DNA of 64,000 nt from Qipengyuania aquimaris. Lineage in GTDB: Bacteria; Pseudomonadota; Alphaproteobacteria; Sphingomonadales; Sphingomonadaceae. The stretch is from the NCBI RefSeq assembly GCF_009827445.1, contig NZ_WTYI01000001.1, forward strand, positions 2,556,381 to 2,620,380. Reading direction: 5' to 3'. The translations under genes and the position numbers were made by a program. Positions within the stretch are counted from its first letter, which is position 1. Each line of letters begins with the position of its first letter. Below the pieces are notes generated by a model. The model ran no database searches. It saw nothing but the letters and a program-made list of their open reading frames with translations, and had not been told where the DNA came from. This document shows, piece after piece, positions 62,147 to 64,000 of this stretch.

Positions 62147-63187
62147 TCAAGCTGTTTGGCGAGCGATCAGCTTTGGCGGCAGAACGAGGCTTTCAGTGCT
62201 TTCGCCATTCATGCGGCGTAGCAAAAGGTCGACGAGGCATCGGGCACCGGCGGCGATATCCTGTCTGACAGTTGTGAGCGGTGGCTGCGTCTGCGATGCG
62301 ATAGGTAGATCGTCGAAGCCTATTAGTTTCACTTTTCCCGGCACGGCAATCTTCCTGCTTTGCATTTCCTTGAGACATGCGACCGCCAAAAGGTCCGTAG
62401 CGGCGAAAATTCCGTCGAAATCGCTATGCGAACTTGCGAAGTGTTCAGCAATCTCGTCTGCCGCCCGGTCCGGATTTAGATGAGTTGGGAGTACACTAAT
62501 CGACACCCCCATCTTGTCGGCCACAGCCTTCGCCCCGGCAAAGCGTGCAGCGAATTCGATTGGGTCGGTCGAACCGAGAAACGCGATACTCTGGCAGTCG
62601 GAGGCGATCAGGCGCTCAGCTGCCAGCTTTCCGCCAAGTCGGTTGTCGGACCCCACCACACAGTGGCGCTGTCCCTCTTGGTGATTGCCCCAGACGACCA
62701 TGGGCCGGTAGCCGTCAGCCACATCTTCGATGCGGTCAAACTGGTCTGACTGCCCGATCACGATGGTGCCTTCCACCATGCCTGAACCTATGAACCTGTC
62801 GAGCCAGTCTTCGTCTTTGTCGGGTATGACCCGGCGCAGCATAAGGTCGTAACCACGCTCGGTCAGTTCATCGGCCAAATAGCCTAGAAGGGTCATGAAG
62901 AAGGTATCAGATATCTGCTGGCGTCGATCGTGCCCCAAGGGGATCACAACTCCGATCACCCCGGTTTTCTGGCGCCGGAAACGGCTCGCCATCTGATTGA
63001 GGCGAAAGTCATGTTCGCGCGCCAGCGCCTCGATCTTCTCGCGGGTCTTTGCGTTGACGAGGCTCTTGCCTGCCAGAGCTCTCGACACGGTTCCCGGCGA
63101 GACCCCGGCCAGCTTCGCCAGGTCGGTAATCGTCCGGACACGCTTCGGCATCTCAACAGGCTTATCGTCGTTAGGCAGTTTGGGCAT
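62147..63187 (-). CDS. LacI family transcriptional regulator
   Basis: 346 residues. HTH at about residues 19-40 (ITDLAKLAGVSPGTVSRALA), then a periplasmic-binding-protein-like sugar domain (TGVIGVVIPLGHDRRQQISD, IGFDDLPIASQTQPPLTTV). Normal length. Six bases after the sugar transporter gene, so it likely controls a sugar-use locus in response to the sugar or its phosphate. Confidence 0.93.
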   Translation of the reverse strand: MPKLPNDDKPVEMPKRVRTITDLAKLAGVSPGTVSRALAGKSLVNAKTREKIEALAREHDFRLNQMASRFRRQKTGVIGVVIPLGHDRRQQISDTFFMTLLGYLADELTERGYDLMLRRVIPDKDEDWLDRFIGSGMVEGTIVIGQSDQFDRIEDVADGYRPMVVWGNHQEGQRHCVVGSDNRLGGKLAAERLIASDCQSIAFLGSTDPIEFAARFAGAKAVADKMGVSISVLPTHLNPDRAADEIAEHFASSHSDFDGIFAATDLLAVACLKEMQSRKIAVPGKVKLIGFDDLPIASQTQPPLTTVRQDIAAGARCLVDLLLRRMNGESTESLVLPPKLIARQTA

Positions 63188-63193
63188 CTGCTC

Positions 63194-64000
63194 CTAGCTC
63201 GCTCGCGGTTGCATGACTTTCGGCACGGGCCTTCCCGCGTCGACAAACATCGTCGCGATGGCTCCTAGTATCATCAGGCCTCCGCCCAGCAACAGCACAT
63301 TGCGCGGATCCCCGCCTAGGATCGGCTCATAGAATAGCGGCATGGTAAGCGTCTGGATGAGCATCGGTATGACGATGAACATATTGAAGATGCCCATGTA
63401 GATTCCATTGCGCTCCGGCGGAATTACGTCGGCGAGCATAACATAGGTATTGCCCATCATGCCGGCCCAACCGATCCCGATACCAAGCATGAGGACGAAT
63501 AGCCCAGCCGTTGTCTCTACACCCGGGATCATGAGCATCGCCGCTCCCGAAGCGGTAAGGCAAATCGCATGCACCAGCCTTGCCCCTAGCTTCCGCACGA
63601 TTGGGATCAGCAGCAGGGCTCCGAGAAAAGCGATGAAATTGTAAAGAGCGCCCGCCTGCTGCGTGGTGAGTGTGGCTTCCCGGAAGGCGGCGCTTGACGG
63701 ATCTGACGTGTCGTAGAGCGACCTGCCGACAGCGAAGGTGATGTACTGCCAATAGGCGAACATTGCGTACCATTGGCAAAGCATGGCCAGAGAAAGCTGA
63801 CGCATCGCTTTTGGCATATCGCGGATCGCGCTGACGATTTCCTCAGCGGTGGCGGCGACCGTCAACGGTTTCGTGTCGAGGTCTTCTTTTTCTTCCTCCG
63901 TCATTGGAAGCTCCGGAACGCGCCAAACCGACCAGACGATCGTGCTGATCGACAGGATCGCACCGATGATGAAGGCGATTTTCACGATTACGGGAATGCC
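63194..64000 (-). CDS. MFS transporter, partial (SLC45-like sugar permease)
   Basis: Truncated by the window edge: 268 codons of the C-terminal part are visible and the frame stays open to the last base, so no start is present here. Membrane segments and the FDVLLG-like loop LIPIVRKLGARLVHAICLTA, GNTYVMLADVIPPERNGIYMG fit the SLC45/SuT-type symporters found beside LacI regulators in sphingomonad sugar loci. Substrate not defined. Confidence 0.8.
   Translation of the reverse strand, partial: GIPVIVKIAFIIGAILSISTIVWSVWRVPELPMTEEEKEDLDTKPLTVAATAEEIVSAIRDMPKAMRQLSLAMLCQWYAMFAYWQYITFAVGRSLYDTSDPSSAAFREATLTTQQAGALYNFIAFLGALLLIPIVRKLGARLVHAICLTASGAAMLMIPGVETTAGLFVLMLGIGIGWAGMMGNTYVMLADVIPPERNGIYMGIFNMFIVIPMLIQTLTMPLFYEPILGGDPRNVLLLGGGLMILGAIATMFVDAGRPVPKVMQPRAS

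Noticed and set aside
1-64000. CRISPR arrays, rRNA genes and insertion sequences
   Set aside because: No regularly spaced repeats, no rRNA-like sequence and no transposase gene were seen.

Overview
The window looks like about 64 kb of the chromosome of a GC-rich alphaproteobacterium. The best fit is Sphingomonadales, family Erythrobacteraceae (Erythrobacter or Qipengyuania-like). Pointers are a compact hisBHAFE-HIT block, a ybgC-tolQRAB-pal operon, an alphaproteobacterial-type SspB, an EcfG-type stress promoter (GGAAC-N17-CGTT), a GH16 laminarinase-like enzyme, and strings of small sphingomonad-type stress proteins. The genus is an inference from gene content; no database was searched.

Layout. 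1-8.4 kb holds small stress and nucleic-acid-binding proteins (a cold-shock-like protein, CspA, an HPF/RaiA-like protein, a fasciclin lipoprotein), a YaiI/YqxD-family gene with a broken second copy, a beta-lactamase-fold hydrolase and a lipocalin. 8.5-15 kb holds an esterase, lipoproteins, an S41 protease, a PEBP-like protein, a SWIB protein, DoxX and DUF427 genes and an M19 dipeptidase. 14.9-16 kb is a four-gene operon of small uncharacterised proteins behind a possible EcfG promoter. After dapD, 17-26.2 kb is a two-armed acyl-CoA catabolic cluster: leftward SDR, MFS, acyl-CoA dehydrogenase, Zn-alcohol dehydrogenase and APH kinase; rightward two acyl-CoA dehydrogenases and an SDR ending in a strong terminator. 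The APH/acyl-CoA dehydrogenase pair resembles the 4-hydroxyacyl-CoA modules LvaA/LvaC and ACAD11.

26.2-30.7 kb holds a RadC-like protein, two membrane-anchored LuxR-type regulators, gmk and sspB. 30.8-34.3 kb is histidine biosynthesis. 34.4-38.8 kb is Tol-Pal. 39-46.5 kb holds J-domain and PilZ proteins, an ATP-grasp enzyme next to a trans-sulfuration PLP enzyme with a structured leader, a DASS transporter, a DUF547 protein, infC (apparently starting at AUA) and pdeM. 46.5-56 kb holds hemF, a GH16 enzyme, an M1 aminopeptidase, a bifunctional Rel/SpoT protein and a cyclophilin. Two tRNA-Ser genes (GGA and CGA) flank hspQ.

From 56.8 to 62.0 kb lies the most accessory-looking part. Next to tRNA-Ser(CGA) is a 400-bp gene-free stretch rich in CAGGG/CCCTG repeats, followed by a large serine recombinase, a DUF2924 protein with a RAMA-like C-terminus, a winged-helix DUF3489 protein, a ParB-fused beta-class DNA methyltransferase and two DUF5681 proteins. 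I read this as a mobile island that may couple DNA methylation, methylation reading and recombination. The window ends in a LacI regulator and a truncated MFS sugar transporter, probably the edge of a carbohydrate-utilisation locus.
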